A stretch of 64,000 nt of DNA from Evansella sp041820985 (GTDB lineage: Bacteria > Bacillota > Bacilli > Bacillales > Salisediminibacteriaceae): NCBI RefSeq assembly GCF_041820985.1, contig NZ_JBGUAU010000011.1, positions 124,001-188,000 of the forward strand, written 5' to 3'. The notes under the pieces are model-generated. The model worked only from the letters and a program-made list of their open reading frames with translations. It ran no database searches and was not told the origin of the DNA. Shown here piece by piece: positions 16,623-24,953 of this stretch; position 1 is the first letter of the stretch; each line of letters starts with the position of its first letter. The position numbers were made by a program, and so were the translations under genes.

Positions 16623-18692
16623 ATGGTAAAAAACTTATGGAATGCATCTGAAGCAGGAAAGCTAGAATCAGGTCTTAGTGAACTTGTTTATCGTTCAAAC
16701 TTAATCGGATCTGATCGTGCTGTTTGTAACTGGGGTGGCGGTAATACGTCAATGAAAACAATCGAAAAAGACTTCCGTGGGAGAGACATAGAAGTAATGT
16801 GGGTAAAGGGAAGTGGATCTGACCTTGCTACAATGGGTGCAAAAAACTTCACAGGTTTAAACATGGAAGATATTCGTCCTTTGATAGAAAGAGACGAAAT
16901 GCCTGATGAAGAGATGGTTGCCTATTTATCACATTGTATGATTGATAGTAAACATCCACGAGCATCAATCGAAACACTATTGCACGCTTTCTTACCATTT
17001 AAACATGTTGACCATACACATCCAGACGCAATTATTAGCTTGTGCTGTGCGGATAATGGAAAACAGCTTGCGGAAGAAATCTTCGGAAACCGTTTTGTAT
17101 GGGTACCATACATACGTCCAGGGTTTACATTATCAAAAATGATTGCAGAAGGTGTTAAAAATAACCCTAATGCAGATTTAGTTTTAATGGAGAAGCATGG
17201 TCTTGTAGTATGGGGTGATACTGCAGAAGAAAGCTATAATAAAACAATCTCTGTTATTAATGAAGCAGAAGAGTTTATAAATTCAAAAGCAAAAGGCGAT
17301 TCCACATTTGGTGGTCAAAAATATACATCATTGTCAGAAGAAGAGCGTAAAGAAGTGTTAGCTGAAGTTATGCCAGTTATTCGTGGACAAGTTTTTGCAG
17401 AAAAATCAATGATTTTAACATATGATGATAACGATGAAGTTTTACAGTTTGTAAACAGTAAAGACGCAAAGGAATTATCTCAAGTTGGTGCAGCTTGTCC
17501 TGACCACTTAGTTCATACGAAAAGAGTTCCATTATACATTGAGTGGGATCCTTCTACAAAAGATGTTAAATCTCTAATTCAAAGTATTAAAGATGGTGTA
17601 GAAGTTTATAAAGAAGAATATAAAGCGTATTTCGAAAGAAACAAAAATGAAGGCGATGTAATGTTTGAACCAGCGCCACGAGTTATTTTAATTCCTGGAC
17701 TTGGTATGGTGAACACTGGTAAAAACTTAACGATGGCAAATGTAAGTGGCGCTCTTTACAATCGTGCAGTTCAAGTAATGAAAGGTTCTACTGCTCTAGG
17801 AGATTTTGTATCTCTTAATGAAAATGAGTCATATGAAATTGAATACTGGCCATTAGAGCTTTATAAATTATCTTTAGCACCAGCTGAAGCGGAGTTTTCA
17901 CGAAAGGTAGCTCTAGTAACTGGTGGTGCAGGTGGAATTGGTAGTGAAACTTGCCGTACATTCGTATCTGACGGTGCACACGTAGTTGTTACAGACTTGA
18001 ACCTTGAAGGTGCACAAAAAGTGGCACAAGAACTAAATGAAGAATTTGGTGAAGGTCGTGCGATTGCAGTAAAAATGGACGTAACTAGTGAAGATGATAT
18101 TATTGCTGCATTCAAACAAGCGGCTCTAACTTATGGTGGTGTGGATACAATTGTAAATAATGCAGGTCTTGCAACATCAAGTCCACTTGAAGAGACAACA
18201 TTAAAAGAGTGGAACTTAAATATGAACGTACTAGGTACTGGTTACTTCTTAGTTGCTAGAGAAGCGTTTAAGCAAATGAAGGAACAAGGTACTGGAGGAA
18301 GTATGGTATTTGTAGGTTCGAAAAACTCTGTATATGCAGGGAAAAACGCTTCTGCATATAGCTCGGTAAAAGCATTGGAGGCTCATTTAGCTAGATGTAT
18401 TGCAGCAGAAGGTGGACAATACGGAATCCGTGTAAACACAGTTCTACCAGATGCAGTATTACAAGGGTCAGCAATATGGGGTTCAAGCTGGAGAGAAGAA
18501 AGAGCTGCAGCTTATGGAATTGAGCCAGACCAATTAGAGGAACACTATCGTAAGAGAACGACACTACTAGTAAATATCTTACCAAAGGATATTGCAGAAT
18601 CAATTGCATTCCTTGCATCTTCTAAATCGGATAAAACAACAGGTTGTATGATCACTGTTGATGGTGGAGTTCCAGCAGCGTTTACAAGATAA
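16623..18692 (+). CDS. rhaEW: Bifunctional rhamnulose-1-phosphate aldolase / lactaldehyde dehydrogenase
   Basis: A 689-residue fusion, the same length as B. subtilis YuxG (RhaEW). Residues 1-400 are a class II zinc aldolase: G-G-G-N-T-S at 38-43, E-T-L-L-H-A-F at about 117, and the zinc-binding H-T-H-P-D at 131-135. It splits L-rhamnulose-1-phosphate into dihydroxyacetone phosphate and L-lactaldehyde. From about residue 428 comes a short-chain dehydrogenase: T-G-G-A-G-G-I-G for NAD, N-N-A-G near 511, and the catalytic Y-S-S-V-K near 578. It oxidises lactaldehyde to lactate. GGGGGAA precedes the ATG. A terminator follows, so it is probably monocistronic under the cre-like site and AAACAAAAAT motifs upstream. 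A separate classical RhaD gene lies at 40.2 kb. Confidence 0.93.
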   Translation: MVKNLWNASEAGKLESGLSELVYRSNLIGSDRAVCNWGGGNTSMKTIEKDFRGRDIEVMWVKGSGSDLATMGAKNFTGLNMEDIRPLIERDEMPDEEMVAYLSHCMIDSKHPRASIETLLHAFLPFKHVDHTHPDAIISLCCADNGKQLAEEIFGNRFVWVPYIRPGFTLSKMIAEGVKNNPNADLVLMEKHGLVVWGDTAEESYNKTISVINEAEEFINSKAKGDSTFGGQKYTSLSEEERKEVLAEVMPVIRGQVFAEKSMILTYDDNDEVLQFVNSKDAKELSQVGAACPDHLVHTKRVPLYIEWDPSTKDVKSLIQSIKDGVEVYKEEYKAYFERNKNEGDVMFEPAPRVILIPGLGMVNTGKNLTMANVSGALYNRAVQVMKGSTALGDFVSLNENESYEIEYWPLELYKLSLAPAEAEFSRKVALVTGGAGGIGSETCRTFVSDGAHVVVTDLNLEGAQKVAQELNEEFGEGRAIAVKMDVTSEDDIIAAFKQAALTYGGVDTIVNNAGLATSSPLEETTLKEWNLNMNVLGTGYFLVAREAFKQMKEQGTGGSMVFVGSKNSVYAGKNASAYSSVKALEAHLARCIAAEGGQYGIRVNTVLPDAVLQGSAIWGSSWREERAAAYGIEPDQLEEHYRKRTTLLVNILPKDIAESIAFLASSKSDKTTGCMITVDGGVPAAFTR

Positions 18693-18726
18693 TAAATAAA
18701 AAATATAGTATCTATTAAATAATGAG

Positions 18727-18770
18727 AGGGTGTCTCAAAAGTAAAAATATGAGACACCCTTCCTTTTCTT
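18727..18770 (+). terminator. Rho-independent terminator
   Basis: AGGGTGTCTCA-aaagtaaaaata-TGAGACACCCT followed by TCCTTTTCTT. The rest of the 18693-19007 gap is a ~240-base leader of the regulator gene with an AGCATG ... CATGCT pairing and no recognised motif. Confidence 0.88.
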
Positions 18771-19007
18771 ATATACATGGATGTTTTTTGAAAAATTATA
18801 TAGTTGTGGGTAAGCAAGCATGCCAATCCAATGGCAGAGGGAGCGATCTACAGCGATTGTAGAAACTAAAAACATGCTATATATAAGAAACGAAATATTA
18901 ATTATGAAAATTATGTGAAAATTTATATGTTTGCAAAAGTATAGTAGAAAGTCGGATTCAAATAAAATCAATAAAATGTATGATAAAAAAGAAGGAAGGT
19001 TTTGATC

Positions 19008-19772
19008 ATGTTAGCTGAAGAACGATATAAAAAAATTGTTGAAATTGTGAATGAAAGGGGGAGCATTCGGGTTTCAGAGCTAAGCCAAATTTTTTCAGTT
19101 ACGGAAGAAACAATTCGAAGAGATCTAGCGAAACTTGAAGGGGAAGAAAAGCTTATTCGTAGTCACGGAGGAGCAGTGTCAACAGGTGAAAAACAACCGG
19201 AACTTTCTTATTCAACTCGTGAAATAATGAATGTGGAAGAAAAGAAGAAAATAGCTTTAGAGACAATTAATCATATATCACCAAACGATCGTATTTTTTT
19301 AGATGCTAGTACAACAGCATGGTACACAGCATCCATCATTCCTAATATTCCGTTAACAGTATTAACAAATTCGTTAAAGGTAGCGTTGGAGCTTGTAGAG
19401 AAGGATAAAATTGAGGTGATTTCTATTGGAGGAACCCTTAGTCAACGTTCTCTATCATTTATTGGTCCTTTAGCGGAGATGTCTCTAGATGCCTATTTCG
19501 TAGATAAAGCATTCATTTCTTGTAAAGGCGTTCATTTGAAAAGAGGTATTAGTGATTCAATCGAATTACAAGCAAAAATAAAACAAAAAGTAATCAACCT
19601 TTCTGACAAAGTGTATTTAATGGCTGATGCAAGTAAATTTGGTGTACAAGCTTTAAAGAAAATTAGCTCATTTGAATGTATTGATAATGTAATTACAAAT
19701 AAAGGTATTGACCAAACAGTTATCAATGAGTTAAAAGAAATAGGTGTTAGTGTTTTTTTAGCAAATAGCTAA
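19008..19772 (+). CDS. rhaR: DeoR/GlpR-family transcriptional regulator (rhamnose regulator candidate)
   Basis: A 254-residue regulator with the DeoR-type helix-turn-helix at the N-terminus (V-S-E-L-S ... T-E-E-T-I-R-R-D-L, then the family signature S-H-G-G-A) and a C-terminal sugar-phosphate-sensing domain (D-A-S-T-T at about 100, I-G-G-T-L, F-I-S-C-K-G-V). Such proteins normally repress carbohydrate operons and are released by a phosphorylated sugar. Lying right after rhaEW, it matches B. subtilis RhaR (YulB) in size and place; assignment to rhamnose is from context. GAAGGAAGG ends 8 bases before the ATG at 19008; an upstream TTG in frame (19002) is less likely. It probably leads an operon with the chemoreceptor and aldolase genes downstream, since no terminator separates them. 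Confidence 0.85.
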   Translation: MLAEERYKKIVEIVNERGSIRVSELSQIFSVTEETIRRDLAKLEGEEKLIRSHGGAVSTGEKQPELSYSTREIMNVEEKKKIALETINHISPNDRIFLDASTTAWYTASIIPNIPLTVLTNSLKVALELVEKDKIEVISIGGTLSQRSLSFIGPLAEMSLDAYFVDKAFISCKGVHLKRGISDSIELQAKIKQKVINLSDKVYLMADASKFGVQALKKISSFECIDNVITNKGIDQTVINELKEIGVSVFLANS

Positions 19773-19812
19773 TAGGTGTACAAAAAATCCCTACAACAGA
19801 GAGGTATTAAAA

Positions 19813-21933
19813 TTGAAAAAGAAAATATTATACTTTATTGAAAAAGTAAAAGGAAACATTAGAAAAAAACAAAGTGATACGAAGAGAAAAGTAAATTTAA
19901 AAAATATCTTATCATCATTTCAAGGAACAAAAATTGGTCGCAAATTATTTATATTATTTTTACTTTTTTCTGTTATTCCTGTACTGGTAATAGGTGTCTT
20001 TTCCTATCGAACATCTTCAACTATTATTAGTGATAAAGTTGGAGACGTAACGCAAGAGCTCTTAACTCAAGTAGCGAGAAATTTCGAATTGCAAGTAGAT
20101 GAACTACTAAATGTGAGCTTTTCTATTATTACGAATCCAGAACTATCTTCTGCTTTACGAGAATATGGATCTGGTGGAGACAGTTATGATGACTTTGCCG
20201 CAAGAAGACAAATACAAGATTATTTAAATTACCAAATTAATACGAATAGCAATTTAGTTGGTGTCTCCATCATTACGCAAGAAGATAGCTTTCATAGCAG
20301 TCAGAATAAGTTTTCTCAAGACACCGAATCATTTACTCAATTTATTAATTATATAAAAGAGGAAAGAAAGGTATCTTGGTCTGTTATCCAAAATGAGGAT
20401 GTTTCAAGACAATCTTTAATTTTTGGTAGACCGATAAATGTATTTAATTCTAATAGTAGGACAGCTGTTCTATTAATTGAAATTAATCCAGCTATGTTTC
20501 ATAACACTTTAAGTGAAATAAGTTTGGGGGATACTGGTTTTTTATCTGTGGTAAATACTGGCGGCTCTTTAATCTCTCACAGTGATATGGGAAGTATTGA
20601 TAATATATCAAGTGATTTTGCAGAGAATATCCTGTCAAATAATGAAATAGGTTTAGAAACAATTAGCTTCGTTTCATCAGAAAATGAATTAATTACATCT
20701 AAGGAAATACTTAATACTGATTGGATACTATATTCAAGTGTACCAATAAGTGAGTTGACTACAGAAACTGCTGAAATTCGAAATGTTACCGTTCTCATTG
20801 GAATATTAACGATTATCATATCCACTATTGTCGCTATGTTTGTAGCAAGAGATATAACCAATGCTTTAAGAGATGTAACACGAAAAATGAAAGAAGTGGA
20901 AAATGGAAATTTAGATAGTTCTCAATTTAATACTAAGAAAAAAAGAAAAGATGAAATTGGGGATTTAGTTTATTCATTGGAAAATATGGTTATAGGTATT
21001 AGGAATATAATTACTAGTGCCACGAGTACTGCTAATGCAGTATCGATTTCATCTAAAAAGTTATTTGAAAACGCTACCTTAAATAAAAAATTATCTTCTC
21101 AAACAAATGAGGTGATGAATGAAGTAGCTCAATTATCACAAGAAACAGCAGCAAGTACAGAAGAGAGCGTTACTGCTATTGATTCAATAAACGCAGACAT
21201 TCAAAAGATTGCTGAAGTCTCTACAGATGTGAGCAATAACTCTATTGTGATGATAGAAGAAGCGAAACAAGGTCAAGATTACATTGATACTGCTATTAAT
21301 AAGATTGGACAGGTGTATCATACAGTTAATGAATCTGCAGAAATAATGGGGCAATTAGATAAACGTGCAGATGATATTGTGAAAATTACGGAAATGATAA
21401 CAAAGCTGTCTGATCAAACAAATTTGTTAGCGTTAAATGCGGCAATCGAAGCTGCTAGAGCTGGTGAACATGGACTAGGTTTCTCGGTTGTCGCAGATGA
21501 AGTACGAAAACTTGCGCACCAATCAAAAGAAGCTACCCTTGAAATTGATAAAGTAATTAAAGAAATTCAAGAATCAACAAAAACATCTGTCTCTAGAATT
21601 AATAAGGGTAGAGCAGAGGTGGAAGAAGGCAGTAAAGCTGTTGAAGTTGCTGGCGGTAAATTCCAACAACTTGTGACATCTATTGAACAAGTGTCAGATC
21701 AAATACAGGATGTAACAGGGATCATACAACAAATCTCAGCTAGTTCAGAAGAAGTTTCTGCAACAGTATATACGATGAGTGATCATGCTCAAAAAAGTAC
21801 TGTAATGGCACAAGAAGTTCAAAAAGATGCTTTAGAGCAATTAGTTTCTATTGATGAAGCATCCAGTTCCGCTGAAGAGTTAGAAGAAATTTCACAGGAA
21901 TTAATGAAGAAGATTAAATTTTTTAAAGTATAA
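19813..21933 (+). CDS. Methyl-accepting chemotaxis protein
   Basis: A 706-residue membrane chemoreceptor. After a basic, unusually long cytoplasmic N-terminus (about 40 residues) come TM1 (about 41-63), a ~260-residue extracellular sensor of double-Cache type, TM2 (about 324-343), a HAMP linker, and a coiled-coil signalling domain with the highly conserved tip D-Q-T-N-L-L-A-L-N-A-A-I-E-A-A-R-A-G-E near residue 540. It controls the CheA kinase and hence swimming direction. The gene is only 40 bases after the DeoR-type regulator and 64 bases before the duplicated aldolase, with no terminator between, so sensing of a rhamnose- or pectin-related compound is a reasonable guess. The TTG start follows AGAGAGGT. 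Confidence 0.9.
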   Translation: MKKKILYFIEKVKGNIRKKQSDTKRKVNLKNILSSFQGTKIGRKLFILFLLFSVIPVLVIGVFSYRTSSTIISDKVGDVTQELLTQVARNFELQVDELLNVSFSIITNPELSSALREYGSGGDSYDDFAARRQIQDYLNYQINTNSNLVGVSIITQEDSFHSSQNKFSQDTESFTQFINYIKEERKVSWSVIQNEDVSRQSLIFGRPINVFNSNSRTAVLLIEINPAMFHNTLSEISLGDTGFLSVVNTGGSLISHSDMGSIDNISSDFAENILSNNEIGLETISFVSSENELITSKEILNTDWILYSSVPISELTTETAEIRNVTVLIGILTIIISTIVAMFVARDITNALRDVTRKMKEVENGNLDSSQFNTKKKRKDEIGDLVYSLENMVIGIRNIITSATSTANAVSISSKKLFENATLNKKLSSQTNEVMNEVAQLSQETAASTEESVTAIDSINADIQKIAEVSTDVSNNSIVMIEEAKQGQDYIDTAINKIGQVYHTVNESAEIMGQLDKRADDIVKITEMITKLSDQTNLLALNAAIEAARAGEHGLGFSVVADEVRKLAHQSKEATLEIDKVIKEIQESTKTSVSRINKGRAEVEEGSKAVEVAGGKFQQLVTSIEQVSDQIQDVTGIIQQISASSEEVSATVYTMSDHAQKSTVMAQEVQKDALEQLVSIDEASSSAEELEEISQELMKKIKFFKV

Positions 21934-21997
21934 AATGTAAATTACCATTTATCGGGAAAAATGTTGAGCAACTTTACTAATTATAGGAGGGGTAATG

Positions 21998-23290
21998 ATG
22001 CAATTTGAACTTCAACATCCAGCAGATCAATTAATTATGCTTATGGAACGAATATATGGATATGGGATGACCACTACATCCGGAGGTAATCTTTCAATTT
22101 TAGATGAAAATGGTGATATCTGGATTACTCCTGGTGGTGTGGATAAAGGTTCACTAACGAGGAAAGATATCGTAAAAGTAGAACAAGATGGTACAATAGT
22201 TGGTAATCATAAGCCTTCTAGCGAATTTCCTTTCCATAAATTAATCTATGAGGCAAGACCAGATTTAAAGGCTGTTGTACATGCTCATCCTCCTGCTTTA
22301 GTTGCATTTAGTATTGCGAGAAAATCTCCAAATACACAGCTTATGCCACATTTTCACCAAATTTGTGGAGAAGTTGGAATGGCGGAGTATGCATTACCTG
22401 GAAGCACGCTACTTGGCGAAAAAATCGCTTCCGTTTTTAAACAGGGGCTTAATGCAGTCATGCTAGAAAACCATGGTGTAGTTGTAGGGGCAGATAATTT
22501 ATTTAAAGCATTTATGGCATTTGAAACGTTAGAATACTGTGCAAGATTGGAAATACAGGCAAAGCGCCTAGGAAATCCAGTATCATTAACGAAAGAACAT
22601 CTGGATATTCCTCCTATGCTATCGTTAGAAGATTTTGCACCAGATTTCTATACAAGTGAGGAAAGAGAATCAAGAAGAGAAATGTGCGAACTAATCAATC
22701 GTGCCTATAGTCAACGATTAATTACAAGTACAGAAGGAACATTTTCTCATAGATTGAATGATGGTTCTTTTATTATTACGCCTTTCGGTAAAGATAGAAA
22801 ATACATTGAAGCAGGAGACTTGGTCCGAATTAAAGAAGGTAAATATAAAGAGAGTGGTAAAACTCCAAGTCGTGCTGTAACACTGCATAAAGAAATATAT
22901 ACGAAGCATTCTCACATTAATTCTATCATCATTGCTCATCCAACTAATATGATGGCATTTGGTGTTACAGACGAAGTATTCGATTCAAAAATCATACCAG
23001 AAAGCTATATTTTATTACGAGATATAGAAAAGCTTCCTTATGGAACAGCTACTTCTCAGCCAGAGGAGGTTGCGAAGGCGTTAGATGAAGCTACTCCAAT
23101 TACGCTTGTAAAAAACGATTGTGTTGTTGTAACAGGGAATAGCCTATTAGAAACCTTCGATAGACTAGAAGTATTAGAGTATAGTGCAAAAGCTGTCATT
23201 GCATCTAAGTTAATTGGAGATATAGTCCAAATCGGAGTAAAAGAAATTAATGATCTGGAAGAAGCTTTCAACTTACCGAAAAAACAGTAA
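21998..23290 (+). CDS. Duplicated class II aldolase/adducin-family protein
   Basis: About 430 residues formed by two tandem class II aldolase domains. Domain 1 (about 1-200) has the full metal and catalytic set: S-S-E (Glu76), H-A-H-P (His95 and His97) and E-N-H-G (His159). Domain 2 (about 225-415) aligns in pattern but has S-R-A-V in place of S-S-E, I-A-H-P with only one of the two histidines, and K-N-D-C in place of E-N-H-G, so it is probably not catalytic. It may cleave a sugar phosphate such as fuculose-, ribulose- or rhamnulose-phosphate, but the substrate is not determined. The RBS GGAGGGG fits the ATG at 21998 better than the one at 21995. It ends the DeoR-chemoreceptor-aldolase unit. 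Confidence 0.82.
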   Translation: MQFELQHPADQLIMLMERIYGYGMTTTSGGNLSILDENGDIWITPGGVDKGSLTRKDIVKVEQDGTIVGNHKPSSEFPFHKLIYEARPDLKAVVHAHPPALVAFSIARKSPNTQLMPHFHQICGEVGMAEYALPGSTLLGEKIASVFKQGLNAVMLENHGVVVGADNLFKAFMAFETLEYCARLEIQAKRLGNPVSLTKEHLDIPPMLSLEDFAPDFYTSEERESRREMCELINRAYSQRLITSTEGTFSHRLNDGSFIITPFGKDRKYIEAGDLVRIKEGKYKESGKTPSRAVTLHKEIYTKHSHINSIIIAHPTNMMAFGVTDEVFDSKIIPESYILLRDIEKLPYGTATSQPEEVAKALDEATPITLVKNDCVVVTGNSLLETFDRLEVLEYSAKAVIASKLIGDIVQIGVKEINDLEEAFNLPKKQ

Positions 23291-23303
23291 GTCTAATACC
23301 AAT

Positions 23304-23341
23304 AAAGAGCGGTGATATTAAAAATATCATTGCTCTTTTTT
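23304..23341 (+). terminator. Rho-independent terminator
   Basis: AAAGAGC-gg-TGATAT-taaa-ATATCA-tt-GCTCTTTTTT directly after the duplicated aldolase gene. Confidence 0.9.
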
Positions 23342-23498
23342 AGTATACGTAAACTAAATGATGGTTTCAGAATCAAATAGAAAAAATAGGTACTATTGCT
23401 TATACTTTAAATCCTTTTTATAATGTGAATGTAACCTGCAAAATTGTAAAATAGTATAGAATAGTGTCGTAACAAGTGAATGTATTGGGGGCGATTGT

Positions 23499-24716
23499 AT
23501 GAAAAAGTCCATAGCGTTGTCTTTTATTGTATTCCTCATTGTAATTACAGGCGTTTATTATTATATGAGTCATGAAGAACAACAAGTTGCAGATGATGAT
23601 TCGTTAGAACAGCCCAGTGAGGACGAAGAGGAACTAAAAAATAATACCGAAGGAAGCAATGAGATAATCGATGAAAAAGAAGAACCTTTAATTGAAGAAG
23701 AGAAAGTAGAAATAACAACAGCTACAATTGCAGGAGTTGGTGATGTTTTAATTCATAGTTCGTTATATAAAGATGCATATGTGGATGGAAAATATAATTT
23801 CAAGCCAATGTTAGAAAACGCAAAGCCGTACTTAAGTCAGGCTGACCTTGCCTTTGCAAACCAAGAAACAATGTTAGGGGGAGTAGAGTTAGGATTATCT
23901 GACTATCCTATGTTTAATAGTCCTACAGAAGTAGGAGATGCGTTACAATACATTGGGATTGATGTAGTTAGTATCGCAAATAATCATACCCTTGATGCAA
24001 GAGAACAAGGAGTGTTAAATGCAATTGAATATTATGAATCTATAGGAATGATCTATACAGGTGGCTATCGTTCAGAGGAGGATCGATTAGAAATACGTAC
24101 TATAGATGCGAACGGTATCACGTTTTCCTTTTTAGCATATACGTATGGAACGAACGGAATTCCAATACCGGAGGGAAAAGAGCACTTAGTAAATTTAATC
24201 GATCGGGATGTAATTAATGAAGAGATTATCGCAGCCAAAGAAGTTTCCGATGTGGTAGTTCTTAGCCTTCATTTTGGTAATGAATATGAACCCATGCCAA
24301 ATGAAGAACAGATAAGTCTAGCGGAGGGATTTTCTGCTTCTGGAGCAGATATCATTTTTGGACATCATCCTCATGTATTACAGCCGATGGATTGGATTGA
24401 GCAAGAGGATGGGCGAAGAACATTTGTAGCTTACTCTTTAGGAAATTTTATCTCTGGCCAAGAAGGTGTAGAGAGAGAAATTGGAGGAATGGTTCAATTA
24501 GAAGTGAAAAAAACAGTACAAGGAGATAAAGTAACAATAGAACTACAAGATCCGAGATTTGTTCCAGTTTATACATATAAACGGAATTGGAGAAATTATA
24601 AACTACACATATTAGGAGATATAGCTGACGATATTTTAATAAATGCAAATCATCATTATGAGAAAGCAAAAGAACATGTATCCCAATGGATGCCAGAGCT
24701 AAAGTTTGATTTTTAA
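23499..24716 (+). CDS. CapA-family protein (metallophosphatase-like)
   Basis: A 405-residue protein anchored by an N-terminal membrane segment (about residues 5-24), followed by an acidic linker and an extracellular CapA/PgsA-type domain from about residue 75. Typical motifs are G-V-G-D-V-L-I-H, N-Q-E-T, A-N-N-H-T-L-D, S-L-H-F-G-N-E-Y and G-H-H-P-H-V. These are the metal-binding histidines and aspartates of a calcineurin-like fold. CapA takes part in poly-gamma-glutamate capsule export, but many stand-alone members have no known role. No capB or capC lies nearby, so a capsule function is not supported. The gene is flanked by terminators and preceded by GGGGGCG; it stands alone between the rhamnose and ectoine loci. 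Confidence 0.85.
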   Translation: MKKSIALSFIVFLIVITGVYYYMSHEEQQVADDDSLEQPSEDEEELKNNTEGSNEIIDEKEEPLIEEEKVEITTATIAGVGDVLIHSSLYKDAYVDGKYNFKPMLENAKPYLSQADLAFANQETMLGGVELGLSDYPMFNSPTEVGDALQYIGIDVVSIANNHTLDAREQGVLNAIEYYESIGMIYTGGYRSEEDRLEIRTIDANGITFSFLAYTYGTNGIPIPEGKEHLVNLIDRDVINEEIIAAKEVSDVVVLSLHFGNEYEPMPNEEQISLAEGFSASGADIIFGHHPHVLQPMDWIEQEDGRRTFVAYSLGNFISGQEGVEREIGGMVQLEVKKTVQGDKVTIELQDPRFVPVYTYKRNWRNYKLHILGDIADDILINANHHYEKAKEHVSQWMPELKFDF

Positions 24717-24727
24717 ACTACTCTATT

Positions 24728-24768
24728 GGAGTATGAAAAGAAGATTTTTTTCCTTTTCATACTCCTTC
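24728..24768 (+). terminator. Rho-independent terminator
   Basis: GGAGTATGAAAAG-aagattttttt-CCTTTTCATACTCC followed by TTCGTT. The remaining bases to 24953 hold a short fragment (CCCTGGAGCTAGAC, about 24822-24835) that is the reverse complement of the left end of the R2 repeat family. Confidence 0.8.
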
Positions 24769-24953
24769 GTTATATAGGAGCCTACTCATAAATATAATAT
24801 AAAAATTAAATAGCTCATGACTCCCTGGAGCTAGACAACAATTTTATTCCCTTTTCTTTTGAAAAAGAGTCCATTACTGATGGAGTTTACAAAATTATTT
24901 TTCTTGGGAACAGTTTCTATAAGTTAATTTTGAATAATGATAGGGGGGATTAA

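Noticed and set aside
23499..24716. Poly-gamma-glutamate capsule locus
   Set aside because: Only a CapA-like protein is present; no capB, capC or pgs partner genes adjoin it.
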